From Dokdonia donghaensis DSW-1 (lineage in GTDB: Bacteria; Bacteroidota; Bacteroidia; Flavobacteriales; Flavobacteriaceae), in the NCBI RefSeq assembly GCF_001653755.1, contig NZ_CP015125.1:494001-558000 (forward strand): 64,000 nucleotides of DNA. The letters run 5' to 3'. The notes beneath the pieces are model-generated. The model made no database searches. It was not told the origin of the DNA and was given only the letters and a program-made list of their open reading frames with translations. Shown one piece after another: positions 9,637 to 19,012 of this stretch. The position numbers and the translations under genes were made by a program. The stretch's first letter is position 1; each line of letters begins with the position of its first letter.

Positions 9637-9981
9637 ATGAAAAAGAAGCTATTTATTACCGGTATTATCTTAGTGACAGGGCTTATGCTCGCGAGCTGCG
9701 GTCAAAAAGCTACTACTGAGGAAAAAGCAAAAGAAGAAACTACTATGTCATTTGATACTACAGGATACACATCTGGAACAATTGTACAATCTAAGGCAGA
9801 AGGTGATTGTGAGTGGACGATAAAGCTTAAAGACGGTCGCTTTTTAGACCCTATGGCTATAGATAAAGATTTTATGAAAGACGGTGCTACCGTATGGATC
9901 AAGTTTTTACCACAAAGACGTATGCAACGTTGTGACAAGGCGAGTCCTGTAGCGATAAGTGAAATAAAGTTAAGAGAGTAA
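9637..9981 (+). CDS. Small lipoprotein of unknown function
   Basis: A 114-residue protein. The leader ends in a lipobox LASC (Cys near residue 21), followed by a Lys/Glu-rich linker and a small globular domain of about 75 residues. Two Cys in the mature part (GDCEW and QRCDKA) could form a disulfide. The fold may be a small beta-barrel, but I do not recognise the family. It lies 38 bases after the large outer-membrane protein gene and before a strong terminator, so the two may form an operon. Confidence 0.8.
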   Translation: MKKKLFITGIILVTGLMLASCGQKATTEEKAKEETTMSFDTTGYTSGTIVQSKAEGDCEWTIKLKDGRFLDPMAIDKDFMKDGATVWIKFLPQRRMQRCDKASPVAISEIKLRE

Positions 9982-10000
9982 TCTTAACATTAAATTTAAA

Positions 10001-10031
10001 AGCCCCATTGTAAAAACAATGGGGCTTTTTT
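10001..10031. terminator. Bidirectional terminator
   Basis: An 11-bp perfect stem, AGCCCCATTGT / ACAATGGGGCT, with an AAAA loop, flanked by A and T runs. It separates the convergent small-lipoprotein and type IX-secreted protein genes and can serve both. Confidence 0.9.
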
Positions 10032-10051
10032 AATAATTAAAAATTACTAGC

Positions 10052-13009
10052 TTATTTTACTACTAATTTTTGAGTTCTAACAGATGTTCCGTCAATTGTT
10101 CCTACTTGAACAATGTAAACACCTTTAGATACATAATTCATATCAAGGTTATACGTGTAACGGTCACCCTGCTTAGTCATATTATAATAAAGAATTTCTT
10201 GACCTAGCATATTGTAAACTCTTAGGCCAGCTAGCTCTTCATAGCTTGTAATAAAGTTGATGTCAAAATTATTCTTTGATGATTCAACAATAGTAAAATC
10301 TGCCTGTGCAAATTCTTCGTCTTGAAGTCCTAACAGCATCCCGCTTATATTAACCGTGAAATCATTTGTTCTTCCAAATGCTAAGTCACCACAAGGGTCT
10401 GTCACATCTCCTGCTGTACTTTCATCTTCGCCACGCAAACGCATTTTATGCATTCCCGTTGTTAATGCTGGAAAATCGTTAAAATCAACAGTAAATTCAA
10501 AATCTGAATTTGCTGTTGCTACTTGCTCACTTGAGATAAGCTCATCATCTTCAAAAGCATTATTATCATTAAAATCTATCCAAAGTGCATAAATAGAATC
10601 GGCAAACCCCATTTGTAAGGTACCTACAAATGGATTTTCTTCTAATATGATATTAAATACAATATCAGAATTATCACTGTAACCTACAGAAGTTGCACTA
10701 CAATCTACAGCAATATCTTGATCTGCCCACTGAAATTGTGTTACACCATCATTGAAACCATCACAATCAGATTCTGGTTGACATATAAAGTTACTTACTT
10801 CAAATGTAAAGTCATCATTAGTCTCATCTGCATCAGCAGCCATCTCAGTACCAGCAACTATTGTATAATCTCCAAGTTCTGAAAGGTCTATTGTAGCAGT
10901 AAAAGCATATGTTGTTGTTTCACCACTCGCTATAGATCCAGAAAAAGTCTCTTGTACTGCAGCTCCACCATCTAAGGTATAAAACACTGGTATTGAAGTT
11001 TGTGTTTCTCCTCCAAAGTTTTGTATAGTTACCGTTACAACTTCTGCATCCGACAATCCTGAACCTGACTCTGGCGTTGTAATAGCTATAACACCAGTAT
11101 CTACCGGATTAAGATGAGTCACCTCTTTAGTAGTAGAATCATTTGAGTTATCTTCATCTGCTGCAAATGATGTAGAAGCTACGATAGAATACGTTTGACC
11201 TACTGCAGATAAATCTGCTTGGGTTGCAAAAGTAAATGTAGCCGAAGTAGCAGATGCAATTGTTCCGGTAAATGCCTCTGTCACTAAAGCTCCTCCATCT
11301 ATTTGATAAGTTACATCAAACCCTGATTCATCATTTTCGCCAAAGTTAAAAATAGTTACAGTAACGTCTTCAGTTGCTGTTAGTGTACCCGTTACCGGTG
11401 TATCAATACTAGTTACTCCTAGATCATTTGGAAAGTTAGGTGCAATTTGAAAAACACCCAATACATTAGCACGTCCGTTCGCTCCTACATATTCATTTAA
11501 GAACCAAAATTCTTTACCGTTTACTGGATCTACATCCATCTTTCCGTAATCTCCATAACGTTCAGACCCAGGTATATTTCCTGATCCTTTTGCTATTAGT
11601 GTTTCTTCAACACTCATTGTACCTGGAGCATCTGCAGCATATCTTCCTGTATAATATGAACTTAATACTAAGTCCACACTTCCATCTGTAGGTGTGTCTG
11701 GTCCTGCCATAGCTGTATACCCTAAACCTATATTTCCTTGAGAGTCCATAGCCATACTACCGTGCCAAGCGTGTTTTCCGTCTGGAGCCGTATAAGTTCC
11801 TTCTTGGAATAAAGACCAAGCACCACCATCACTATCTTGTCTAAGCTCAATCCATCTTATACCAGCTAGCTCTGCAGCACTACCATCTGTATCTACTACA
11901 AAGTTAAATACCGCTGAATTGTGGTCTCCAAATTTTCTAAATTGTGCTTGATTCATAATTGTAGCTTGTAAAGCATCAATATCTTGACCTCCAGGCTGTG
12001 TTAGGTTTGCAAATGACCCATTATCAAATACAGATATAAAAGGAGCGGTTGATATTTCTAATGGAGCCGAAACTGTAGAATTTGCTGGCGTATCCCAGTC
12101 CATTGTCGCCTCCCATAGTTTTACGTGATCTGTTGTAACACCGCCCCAAGCGTCATCTTGAAGATATACAATAGGGCATCCTCCTGTTGTAGGGTGATTA
12201 TCATCTGTAATATTAAGTGCTTGCGGACTATGGAAACCACTAGTTACAATGCCTGGCAGTTCAAAACCAGCCATCTGTGCAGCGGGATCTGGAGTTCCAT
12301 CTCCTAAGAAGGCTCTCTCAAGAACCCATAGCTTAGTTGAGCCTCCAGTATTTTCAGTCACATAATACCCATCTCTCCAAACTGATAATTTATTATAATC
12401 TGAAATGTTTGGGAAGTTATAAACGGTCCATTCAGAGGTAACTGGATCTGGTCCATTTGAGATTGCTACTTGTACACCTCCTCCTAAAAATGAAACAACC
12501 CAGCGATCTGCAAGGTTATCATATGACACAGTAAGATCACAACATCCAGAAGCAGGAAATATATTGCCTGTTCCTAATTGTGCTGTTAATGGTGTCCCAT
12601 CTTTGTCAAAAATCCTAAATCCTGTATTAAATACAGCAAAATAATGATTTGGACCTACTGCTCCAGACGGGTCTGTAGGTTGTGAGTTAGAAAGTGCCGT
12701 TTCTAGCACGAGACTTGGTGTTCTACCTTGTATCGTGTTTGTACTTCTATGCTGGCTTTGAGCAAGAACATCGTCTCCTGTAGATCCTTTGCCTGGCACT
12801 ATTTCATATTTAGACGCACGTCCATCTTGGACAGGCCCTGGCTTATCAACAGAAGGAATAAGTTCTGAGCGTGACGCTATAGAAGGCATTTGGGTTACAG
12901 TAGCAGCAGTGGTAACGCTAAAGGGGCCAACTGGCTCCACTTGCTGAGCAGAAACTCCAAAGCCAAAGGCTAAGAGTGCAATGCACAACAGAAGGTTAAT
13001 TTTTTTCAT
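10052..13009 (-). CDS. Type IX-secreted multidomain surface protein
   Basis: A 985-residue exported protein. Signal peptide about 1-21 (FGFGVSAQ). Residues about 90-525 look like a beta-propeller-type domain rich in Asp, Gly and Trp. Two CARDB-like adhesion modules follow (about 530-635 and 635-735; VTIFNFGEND and VTIQNFGGET mark their cores), then a GEVED-type domain (about 740-875; ALWIDFNDNNAFEDDELI). The last ~78 residues form a type A sorting domain of the type IX secretion system (LRVYNMLGQEI, GVYIVQVGT, QKLVVK). It should be secreted and anchored on the cell surface. No catalytic residues are recognised; adhesion or polymer binding is an inference. Flanked by terminators on both sides, so probably monocistronic. 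Confidence 0.88.
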   Translation of the reverse strand: MKKINLLLCIALLAFGFGVSAQQVEPVGPFSVTTAATVTQMPSIASRSELIPSVDKPGPVQDGRASKYEIVPGKGSTGDDVLAQSQHRSTNTIQGRTPSLVLETALSNSQPTDPSGAVGPNHYFAVFNTGFRIFDKDGTPLTAQLGTGNIFPASGCCDLTVSYDNLADRWVVSFLGGGVQVAISNGPDPVTSEWTVYNFPNISDYNKLSVWRDGYYVTENTGGSTKLWVLERAFLGDGTPDPAAQMAGFELPGIVTSGFHSPQALNITDDNHPTTGGCPIVYLQDDAWGGVTTDHVKLWEATMDWDTPANSTVSAPLEISTAPFISVFDNGSFANLTQPGGQDIDALQATIMNQAQFRKFGDHNSAVFNFVVDTDGSAAELAGIRWIELRQDSDGGAWSLFQEGTYTAPDGKHAWHGSMAMDSQGNIGLGYTAMAGPDTPTDGSVDLVLSSYYTGRYAADAPGTMSVEETLIAKGSGNIPGSERYGDYGKMDVDPVNGKEFWFLNEYVGANGRANVLGVFQIAPNFPNDLGVTSIDTPVTGTLTATEDVTVTIFNFGENDESGFDVTYQIDGGALVTEAFTGTIASATSATFTFATQADLSAVGQTYSIVASTSFAADEDNSNDSTTKEVTHLNPVDTGVIAITTPESGSGLSDAEVVTVTIQNFGGETQTSIPVFYTLDGGAAVQETFSGSIASGETTTYAFTATIDLSELGDYTIVAGTEMAADADETNDDFTFEVSNFICQPESDCDGFNDGVTQFQWADQDIAVDCSATSVGYSDNSDIVFNIILEENPFVGTLQMGFADSIYALWIDFNDNNAFEDDELISSEQVATANSDFEFTVDFNDFPALTTGMHKMRLRGEDESTAGDVTDPCGDLAFGRTNDFTVNISGMLLGLQDEEFAQADFTIVESSKNNFDINFITSYEELAGLRVYNMLGQEILYYNMTKQGDRYTYNLDMNYVSKGVYIVQVGTIDGTSVRTQKLVVK

Positions 13010-13081
13010 TGTGTAGTTTTTGGTTATATAAATAATTTGTTAAATAATTCCTAAAAATAACAAAAACACACCTTAAAGCAT

Positions 13082-13109
13082 AAAAAAACGCCCATTAAAT
13101 GGGCGTTTT
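13082..13109 (-). terminator. Terminator of glyS
   Basis: An 11-bp perfect stem AAAACGCCCAT / ATGGGCGTTTT with a TAA loop. In the leftward direction it is followed by a T run (the A run 13082-13088 on the plus strand). It lies 23 bases past the glyS stop. Confidence 0.88.
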
Positions 13110-13131
13110 AACAATGTATGCATAATAAACA

Positions 13132-14667
13132 CTATGCTATCCAGTGCTTAAAATTTACTTCCTTATCAATTATTGCTGCGAGGTCTGTGATAAGAACACG
13201 CTTTTGTTCCATCGTATCTCTGTGGCGTATGGTCACCATTTTATCTTCTAGCGTGTCGTGATCAACAGTGATACAGAAAGGAGTTCCGTTTGCGTCTTGT
13301 CTTCTGTAACGCTTACCTACAGCATCTTTTTCATCATAAAATACATTAAAGTCATACTTAAGATCATCTATAATTTGCTTTGCTACCTCTGGTAAGCCAT
13401 CTTTCTTTACAAGCGGAAATACAGCTGCTTTTATAGGCGCAAGTACAGCAGGTAATTTAAGTACTGTTCTTGTTGTGTTGTTTTCTAACTCTTCTTCAAC
13501 CAGCGAATTAGAAAATACAGCTAGAAACATACGATCAAGACCTATTGAGGTTTCTAAAACATAAGGAGTATAACTCGCATTATCTTCGTGATCAAAATAT
13601 TGTAGCTTTTTACCAGAGTGCTCTTCGTGTGCCTTAAGGTCAAAATCTGTGCGAGAGTGTATACCCTCTAGCTCTTTAAACCCAAAAGGGAATTTAAACT
13701 CAATATCTGCCGCAGCATCTGCATAGTGAGCCAGCTTCTCGTGATCGTGAAAACGGTAATTATCCTCTCCCATACCTAGAGATAAGTGCCACTTCATTCT
13801 GGCTTCTTTCCAGTGTTTATACCACTCCCCTTGTGTTCCAGGTTTTATAAAAAATTGCATCTCCATTTGCTCAAACTCTCGCATTCTAAAGATAAACTGT
13901 CTTGCAACAATCTCATTTCTAAAAGCCTTACCCGTTTGTGCAATTCCAAAAGGAATCTTCATACGTCCCGTTTTCTGAACGTTTAAGAAGTTTACAAAAA
14001 TACCTTGAGCAGTTTCTGGTCGCAAGTAAAGATCCATAGCGCTCTCTGCACTAGCACCTAGCTTAGTTCCAAACATAAGGTTAAACTGTTTTACATCTGT
14101 CCAGTTTTTACTACCGCTTAGTGGGCAACCTATTTCTAACTCTTCTATGAGCAGTTTTACGTCTGCCAGGTCTTCTTTTTCTAGTGACTTACCTAGGCGA
14201 GATAAAATCGTATCTATCTTTTCTTGATACCCAAGTACACGTGGGTTTGTGCTTACAAACTCTTCTTTATTAAACGCATCCCCAAAACGCTTTTGAGCCT
14301 TTTTTACTTCCTTTTCGATTTTTGTTTCAATCTTAAGGCAGTAGTCTTCTACCAGCACATCTGCTCTGTAACGTTTTTTTGAATCCTTATTATCTATTAA
14401 CGGATCACTAAAAGCGTCTACGTGACCAGAGGCTTTCCAGGTAGTAGGATGCATAAAGATTGCCGCGTCAAGACCCACTATATTATCGTGCATTTGCACC
14501 ATAGATTTCCACCAGTAATCACGTATATTTTTCTTTAACTCTACACCGTTTTGACCGTAATCATAAACAGCACTTAATCCGTCATATATTTCGCTACTTT
14601 GAAAAACGTAGCCATATTCCTTTGCGTGGGAGATTACTTTTTTAAATTGATCGTCTTGTTGAGCCAT
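13132..14667 (-). CDS. glyS: Glycyl-tRNA synthetase, homodimeric type
   Basis: A 511-residue class II synthetase that charges tRNA-Gly. It is the single-chain (archaeal/eukaryotic/Gram-positive-like) form, not the alpha2beta2 enzyme. Visible: the N-terminal catalytic segment (YGYVFQSSEIYDGLSAVYDY, GVELKKNIRDYWW), motif 2 (GIAQTGKAFRNEI), motif 3 (ETSIGLDRM near residue 370) and a C-terminal anticodon-binding domain (about 405-505; APIKAAVFPLVKK, GKRYRRQDANGTPFCITVD). Length is normal. Monocistronic, with a terminator downstream and a palindrome copy about 50 bases upstream of the start. Confidence 0.97.
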   Translation of the reverse strand: MAQQDDQFKKVISHAKEYGYVFQSSEIYDGLSAVYDYGQNGVELKKNIRDYWWKSMVQMHDNIVGLDAAIFMHPTTWKASGHVDAFSDPLIDNKDSKKRYRADVLVEDYCLKIETKIEKEVKKAQKRFGDAFNKEEFVSTNPRVLGYQEKIDTILSRLGKSLEKEDLADVKLLIEELEIGCPLSGSKNWTDVKQFNLMFGTKLGASAESAMDLYLRPETAQGIFVNFLNVQKTGRMKIPFGIAQTGKAFRNEIVARQFIFRMREFEQMEMQFFIKPGTQGEWYKHWKEARMKWHLSLGMGEDNYRFHDHEKLAHYADAAADIEFKFPFGFKELEGIHSRTDFDLKAHEEHSGKKLQYFDHEDNASYTPYVLETSIGLDRMFLAVFSNSLVEEELENNTTRTVLKLPAVLAPIKAAVFPLVKKDGLPEVAKQIIDDLKYDFNVFYDEKDAVGKRYRRQDANGTPFCITVDHDTLEDKMVTIRHRDTMEQKRVLITDLAAIIDKEVNFKHWIA

Positions 14668-14713
14668 AGTATGTAGATGGTTATGATACTGATGATTTAT
14701 GTGGAGCTGTTTC

Positions 14714-14729
14714 CGCTTTCGCGAAAGCG
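14714..14729. repeat. Palindrome copy 4, 16 bp, intergenic
   Basis: CGCTTTCGCGAAAGCG, 47 bases upstream of glyS in the 164-base gap to the next gene. Nothing else is recognised in that gap. Confidence 0.95.
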
Positions 14730-14831
14730 TAATAAAAACCCTTTAAATCTCAATAATTGAGAGTAATATTTACTTATTTAACTAGGCGTAAAAATAGCAA
14801 TCCATCTGTAGTTATGGAAATTGCAAGCAAC

Positions 14832-15713
14832 CTATTTTAAGGTAAGGGTTGTAGAGAGCAACATTGCTTGATCGTGGAAAATGCGCACAGTATATGCACC
14901 TCTATCTATTTGCTGTACGGGAAGCACTAGCTCGCATATGGTATAGGCCTTATTTGAGTAAGGGATTTTAGTTTTTGTATTGTACACAATCTCTTCTCCA
15001 CTAGGCCACTTTTCTGATCGCTCTACACCTAGCATTTTACCTTGCTCGTTAAGAACTTGCACATAAAAGATTTTATCACCTGCTACTGCCAGTTGATTAT
15101 CATTTACCGTAAAACATACCTGTATCATCTCTACACGACTGGCGCGAGAGGTGATTACAAATTTACCACTGTTGCGTTGTATAACGCCGCGTGCAGCGAG
15201 GTTACTCACGGTGAGCTTTGCTCCTTGTGTGAGCCTGTCTGCAAGCTCTCTATTAGATTTTTGAATACTGTCTTGAGACTTTTTTGCATCATCTAGTGCT
15301 TTTTGTGTCTCTTGCTGGAGTGTTGCCAGCCTTTTGGTTTCTAGGGTAAGGCTGTCATTTTCGGTAATAAAGTACTCGCGCTCCCTACGTAGTTTTTGTA
15401 TCTCGAGCTGAAATTGTCGCATCTTTGACCTAGTAACATCTTCTCCTTGAAGTGTCTTTTTGAGCTCTATAAGTCTTACTTGTGCTTGTTTGAGGTTTGC
15501 TTTTAACGCATCACGTTCTTCTAGCAGTGTGCTATATTTTGATATTTCTTGCTCAAGTTGCGTAGCTATTTGTGCTTTCTCTGTGAGTAATTGTGCTTCT
15601 CTCTTTTGAACCTCACTTTGAAAATCATACGTATAATACCCTAACCCAGCGACAACTAGACATAGTAGTATAACAAGAATTAGTAAAGTATTATTGGTAC
15701 TTTTAGTACGCAT
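14832..15713 (-). CDS. Membrane-anchored coiled-coil protein, unknown function
   Basis: A 293-residue protein: a single transmembrane helix at about 9-28 (LLILVILLCLVVAGLGYYTY), a long charged coiled coil (about 32-165), and a C-terminal beta-rich domain of about 120 residues (about 170-293) with VQVLNEQGKMLG and YTVRIFHDQAML. I do not recognise the family beyond similarity to unnamed Flavobacteriaceae proteins. The C-terminal domain should lie in the periplasm. It is divergent from comF, with the two annotated start codons only two bases apart. Confidence 0.8.
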   Translation of the reverse strand: MRTKSTNNTLLILVILLCLVVAGLGYYTYDFQSEVQKREAQLLTEKAQIATQLEQEISKYSTLLEERDALKANLKQAQVRLIELKKTLQGEDVTRSKMRQFQLEIQKLRREREYFITENDSLTLETKRLATLQQETQKALDDAKKSQDSIQKSNRELADRLTQGAKLTVSNLAARGVIQRNSGKFVITSRASRVEMIQVCFTVNDNQLAVAGDKIFYVQVLNEQGKMLGVERSEKWPSGEEIVYNTKTKIPYSNKAYTICELVLPVQQIDRGAYTVRIFHDQAMLLSTTLTLK

Positions 15714-15715
15714 AG

Positions 15716-16447
15716 ATGGTCTATTATTCGCTCAAAGGCGTTAAATTAGAAAAAAAAAGTAAAACCTTGCTACAATCTTTACGATCTCTGTTTTTTCCTG
15801 AAAGTTGTAAATCTTGCGACAATGAGCTTCTTGAAGCAGAAAATATGATTTGCACACAATGTAGACATACACTCCCTCTTACAGATTTCCATAGGTACAA
15901 CGACCCTGCAATAAAAAAAGTATTTTACGGACGTCTCAATCTAGAAGAAGCGACAGCCTTATTTTATTTTGAGAAAAAAGGTCCCGTACAAGAACTCTTA
16001 CATAATTTAAAGTATAGAGGTCACAAAAACATAAGCAATTTTTTAGGCAACTGGCTAGGTGCAGACCTTGCTATTCTTGACAACTATAAAGAAATAGATT
16101 GTATAGTACCCGTACCTATACACCCTAAAAAGAAGAAAACGAGAGGGTACAATCAAGTAGCCGGTTTTGGTAAAGCACTTGCAACGTCACTTACTGCTAC
16201 ATATAGAGATGATGTGCTTATAAAGTCTAAAAACACGAAGACTCAAGTTTTTAAGGGCCGTTTTACTCGCAGTGACGAGATACTTGATGCTTTTACCGTG
16301 GCGATAGACAACTCTCTAGAAGGAAAACATATTTTACTATGTGATGACATACTCACTACGGGAGCCACGCTGGAGGCCTGCGCATTGCAGCTGCTTGAAA
16401 TCCCTAATATTAAGTTAAGTATTGCGGTTATGGCAATAGCGCAATAG
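15716..16447 (+). CDS. comF: ComF-family phosphoribosyltransferase-like protein
   Basis: A 243-residue ComF protein, associated in other bacteria with uptake of single-stranded DNA in competence. An N-terminal zinc ribbon (CKSCDNEL ... MICTQC, about residues 34-56) is followed by a type I phosphoribosyltransferase fold with the PRPP loop ILLCDDILTTGAT (near residue 206) and GYNQ (near residue 144). The ATG at 15716 lies two bases from the divergent gene's start. ComF proteins usually begin about ten residues before the first Cys, so the in-frame TTG at 15767 (codon 18) is a plausible real start. The family is clear; the start is uncertain. Confidence 0.9.
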   Translation: MVYYSLKGVKLEKKSKTLLQSLRSLFFPESCKSCDNELLEAENMICTQCRHTLPLTDFHRYNDPAIKKVFYGRLNLEEATALFYFEKKGPVQELLHNLKYRGHKNISNFLGNWLGADLAILDNYKEIDCIVPVPIHPKKKKTRGYNQVAGFGKALATSLTATYRDDVLIKSKNTKTQVFKGRFTRSDEILDAFTVAIDNSLEGKHILLCDDILTTGATLEACALQLLEIPNIKLSIAVMAIAQ

Positions 16448-16512
16448 GTATTTCGTTTTGGGTAAATTAATTGTTTCTTTGCAAATAGATGAGAGATAAC
16501 CCTTGGTATTTT

Positions 16513-18153
16513 ATGAACTTAAAAAGAGCAACCGTTTTTGCTCTTGTAATTGTGGGTATGGCACTCACTCTGGTAAATTGTGCAAAACGCGGCTCACCAG
16601 ATGGAGGACCTATGGATAGCCTACCTCCTGTGTTTGTAAAAGCGACGCCTCCTAACTTTACAACCAACTTTGATGGAGATGAGATACGCATCTACTTTGA
16701 TGAATATGTAAAACTCAAAGACTTGCGCAAGCAGCTTATCATCTCGCCTCCTATTGTAAACAGAGTCATCTCACCGCAGGGATCTGCTTCAAAATATATC
16801 AAAATTGACATTCAAGATACGCTAGCCCCTAACACAACTTATGTATTTAACTTTGGACTAAGTATTGTAGATAATAATGAAGGAAACCCTTTCCCATCAT
16901 TTAAATATGTGATGTCTACTGGAGACTATATAGATAGCCTTAAAGTATCTGGAAAAATTATAGATGCAGTGGCAGAAAAGCCAGACAATTTTGTAACTGT
17001 AATGCTTTACGAAGCAGATAGTACTTATACAGAATCAACGGTTTATAACAAACCTCCTCTATATGTTACTAATACGCTAGATAGTTTAGACACTTTTACA
17101 CTAGACTACCTCAAGCCTGGAAAGTATGCGCTTATAGGTCTCAAAGATGAGGATGCAAACTATACCTTCCAGCCTAAAAAGGATAAAATTGCCTTTGTAG
17201 AAGAGTTTATTAATGTTCCTACAGACTCTTCTTATACTTTAAAGTTATTTACAGAGGCCCCTGCTTATAAAGTCTCAAGACCTAAGCACGCAGCAGAAGG
17301 TAGAATAGCCTTTGGAACCACGGGATATAGAGATAGTATTGCTATTAATCTTCTAACAGATGCAGGAGACAAGCACACCTCAAAAATTACTAAAAAAGGT
17401 GAAGACACCCTTTACTACTGGTACAAGCCTAAGCTGGCAATAGACTCTCTTATATTTAACGCTACTGCTCCTGGATACTCAGACACCTTACAAGCACGTA
17501 TAAGAAAACCAAGGTTAGACTCGCTCTCATTTTCATCTAAGTACCGAAATGTAGTTTTATTTAATAAAGCTTATCGTATACAGAGTAATATCCCTATAGA
17601 TAGCATAAACAAAGAGCTTATTACCGTTATAAAAGACTCTACAGAAATAGAGTTTGACTACGCCCTTGTAGAGAATAGTACAGCTATTGATTTTGACTTC
17701 AAAAAGGAAGAAAAAACGAGATATAGTATTACGGTCTTACCAAATGCGATTATAGATTACTTTGGACAAAAGAATGACACCTTGCGCTACAAAGCCCAAA
17801 CTAAGGAAATAGGTGATTACGGTGATATAGAGCTCACACTAGTAAATGCACAAGCATTCCCATTTATTATACAGTTGCTAGATAGTCAAGAAAACGTGGT
17901 AGAAGAGCGCTTTAGTTCAAAAGAAACGGTATTTGAGTTTAAGCTTCTCAAACCTGGTAAGTATAAAGTGCGCCTTGTAGAAGATGCAAATAACAATAAA
18001 GTCTTTGACTCTGGTAACTTCTTACTAAAGAGACAGCCAGAAATTATAATTAACTACCCTGGTGAGATAGAGGTGAGGCCTAGCTGGTTTGCAAAGGAGC
18101 GATTTGAGCTACTTCCTAAAAAACAGCCACAAGAAATTCCTACCCCAGAGTAA
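16513..18153 (+). CDS. Lipoprotein with an N-terminal Ig-like (Big_5 type) domain
   Basis: About 546 residues from the ATG at 16513. I prefer this to the upstream in-frame ATG at 16489 because it puts a standard lipoprotein leader at the N-terminus, ending in LTLVNC. The mature N-terminus (GSPDGGPMDSLPP) leads into an Ig-like domain (about 30-130) with the familiar IRIYFDEYVKLKDL and LAPNTTYVFNFG strands. Further beta-rich domains follow, including a transthyretin-like strand pattern (FTLDYLKPGKYALIGLKDED and FKLLKPGKYKVRLVED). Probably on the outer membrane; ligand unknown. The 3' end overlaps the convergent amidase gene by 14 bases. Confidence 0.85.
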   Translation: MNLKRATVFALVIVGMALTLVNCAKRGSPDGGPMDSLPPVFVKATPPNFTTNFDGDEIRIYFDEYVKLKDLRKQLIISPPIVNRVISPQGSASKYIKIDIQDTLAPNTTYVFNFGLSIVDNNEGNPFPSFKYVMSTGDYIDSLKVSGKIIDAVAEKPDNFVTVMLYEADSTYTESTVYNKPPLYVTNTLDSLDTFTLDYLKPGKYALIGLKDEDANYTFQPKKDKIAFVEEFINVPTDSSYTLKLFTEAPAYKVSRPKHAAEGRIAFGTTGYRDSIAINLLTDAGDKHTSKITKKGEDTLYYWYKPKLAIDSLIFNATAPGYSDTLQARIRKPRLDSLSFSSKYRNVVLFNKAYRIQSNIPIDSINKELITVIKDSTEIEFDYALVENSTAIDFDFKKEEKTRYSITVLPNAIIDYFGQKNDTLRYKAQTKEIGDYGDIELTLVNAQAFPFIIQLLDSQENVVEERFSSKETVFEFKLLKPGKYKVRLVEDANNNKVFDSGNFLLKRQPEIIINYPGEIEVRPSWFAKERFELLPKKQPQEIPTPE

Positions 18154-18919
18154 ATACATCTTTGTCTTGAAGAAACGGCAACTTTGCTCTTGTCTCTTTA
18201 ATGTGATTTTTTGAAAGCGTAGCAAGCACTACCTTCTCTTCAACTCTTGCAATAGCCATAGTTTTGCCCAGCACATCATATGCAGCGGTGTGACCTACAT
18301 AATTGAGATTATTTGCATCTGTACCTACTCGATTTACACCTATGGCATAGGCCATATTTTCTATAGCGCGCGCTTGTAATAAAGTATCCCACGCTCCTAC
18401 TCTAGCCTCTGGCCAGTTTGCCACATATAAGACCACATCATAGCCTGAGGTATTTCTTGCAAACACAGGAAATCTCAAATCGTAACAAACTTGCAATAGT
18501 ATTTTCCACCCTAGGTAGGTCACAGTGATGGGGGCATCACCAGCTTGATATTTTTCACCCTCGCCTGCCATATTAAAAGTGTGCCTTTTATTGTAATAAT
18601 CTACCGTACCCTCTGGAGTTACAAATACAAAACGATTATAGTATAAATCGTTTTCCTCTATAATGAGACTACCACAAATAGCCGTTTTATATTTTTTTGC
18701 CTGTGCTTTCATCCACTGTACTGTGATGCCATCCATAGTCTCTGCTAGAGGTCCTGGATTCATAGAGAAACCGGTTGTAAACATTTCTGGCAAGATGGCG
18801 AGATCACAGTTTTCTGTTAATTGTGTAAAGTGCTTTTCAAAGGCTAAGCGATTTTGAGCGGGTTGCTCCCAGATTAAATCGCTCTGTATCATTGCCACAT
18901 TAAGTTGATCTCTTTCCAT
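18140..18919 (-). CDS. Nitrilase-superfamily omega-amidase (YafV/NIT2 type)
   Basis: About 259 residues from the ATG at 18919, the start that aligns with the family; the open frame runs 12 codons further upstream. The Glu-Lys-Cys catalytic triad is visible: Glu in LPEMFTTGF, Lys in YNKRHTF and Cys in LLQVCYDLRFPVF. These motifs match the YafV/omega-amidase branch, which hydrolyses 2-oxoglutaramate or 2-oxosuccinamate left by glutamine or methionine transamination. A methionine-type aminotransferase lies 6 kb away, but the two are not in one operon. A -7 promoter box lies only four bases before the ATG, suggesting a very short or absent leader. Confidence 0.88.
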   Translation of the reverse strand: MERDQLNVAMIQSDLIWEQPAQNRLAFEKHFTQLTENCDLAILPEMFTTGFSMNPGPLAETMDGITVQWMKAQAKKYKTAICGSLIIEENDLYYNRFVFVTPEGTVDYYNKRHTFNMAGEGEKYQAGDAPITVTYLGWKILLQVCYDLRFPVFARNTSGYDVVLYVANWPEARVGAWDTLLQARAIENMAYAIGVNRVGTDANNLNYVGHTAAYDVLGKTMAIARVEEKVVLATLSKNHIKETRAKLPFLQDKDVFTLG

Positions 18920-18923
18920 AGCA

Positions 18924-18931
18924 TAAAGATA
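18924..18931 (-). promoter_or_regulatory. Candidate -7 promoter box four bases before the ATG
   Basis: On the minus strand TATCTTTA matches the Bacteroidota -7 consensus TAnnTTTG with one mismatch. It is followed by TGCT and then ATG. The position implies a leaderless or nearly leaderless transcript and supports the start at 18919. Confidence 0.4.
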
Positions 18932-19012
18932 AAACGTATGCCTATATAAAACCACCGTACTATTATAAAAGCTAGCAACTCATTATTATCTTTACGTACC
19001 ATCGCACTGTCT

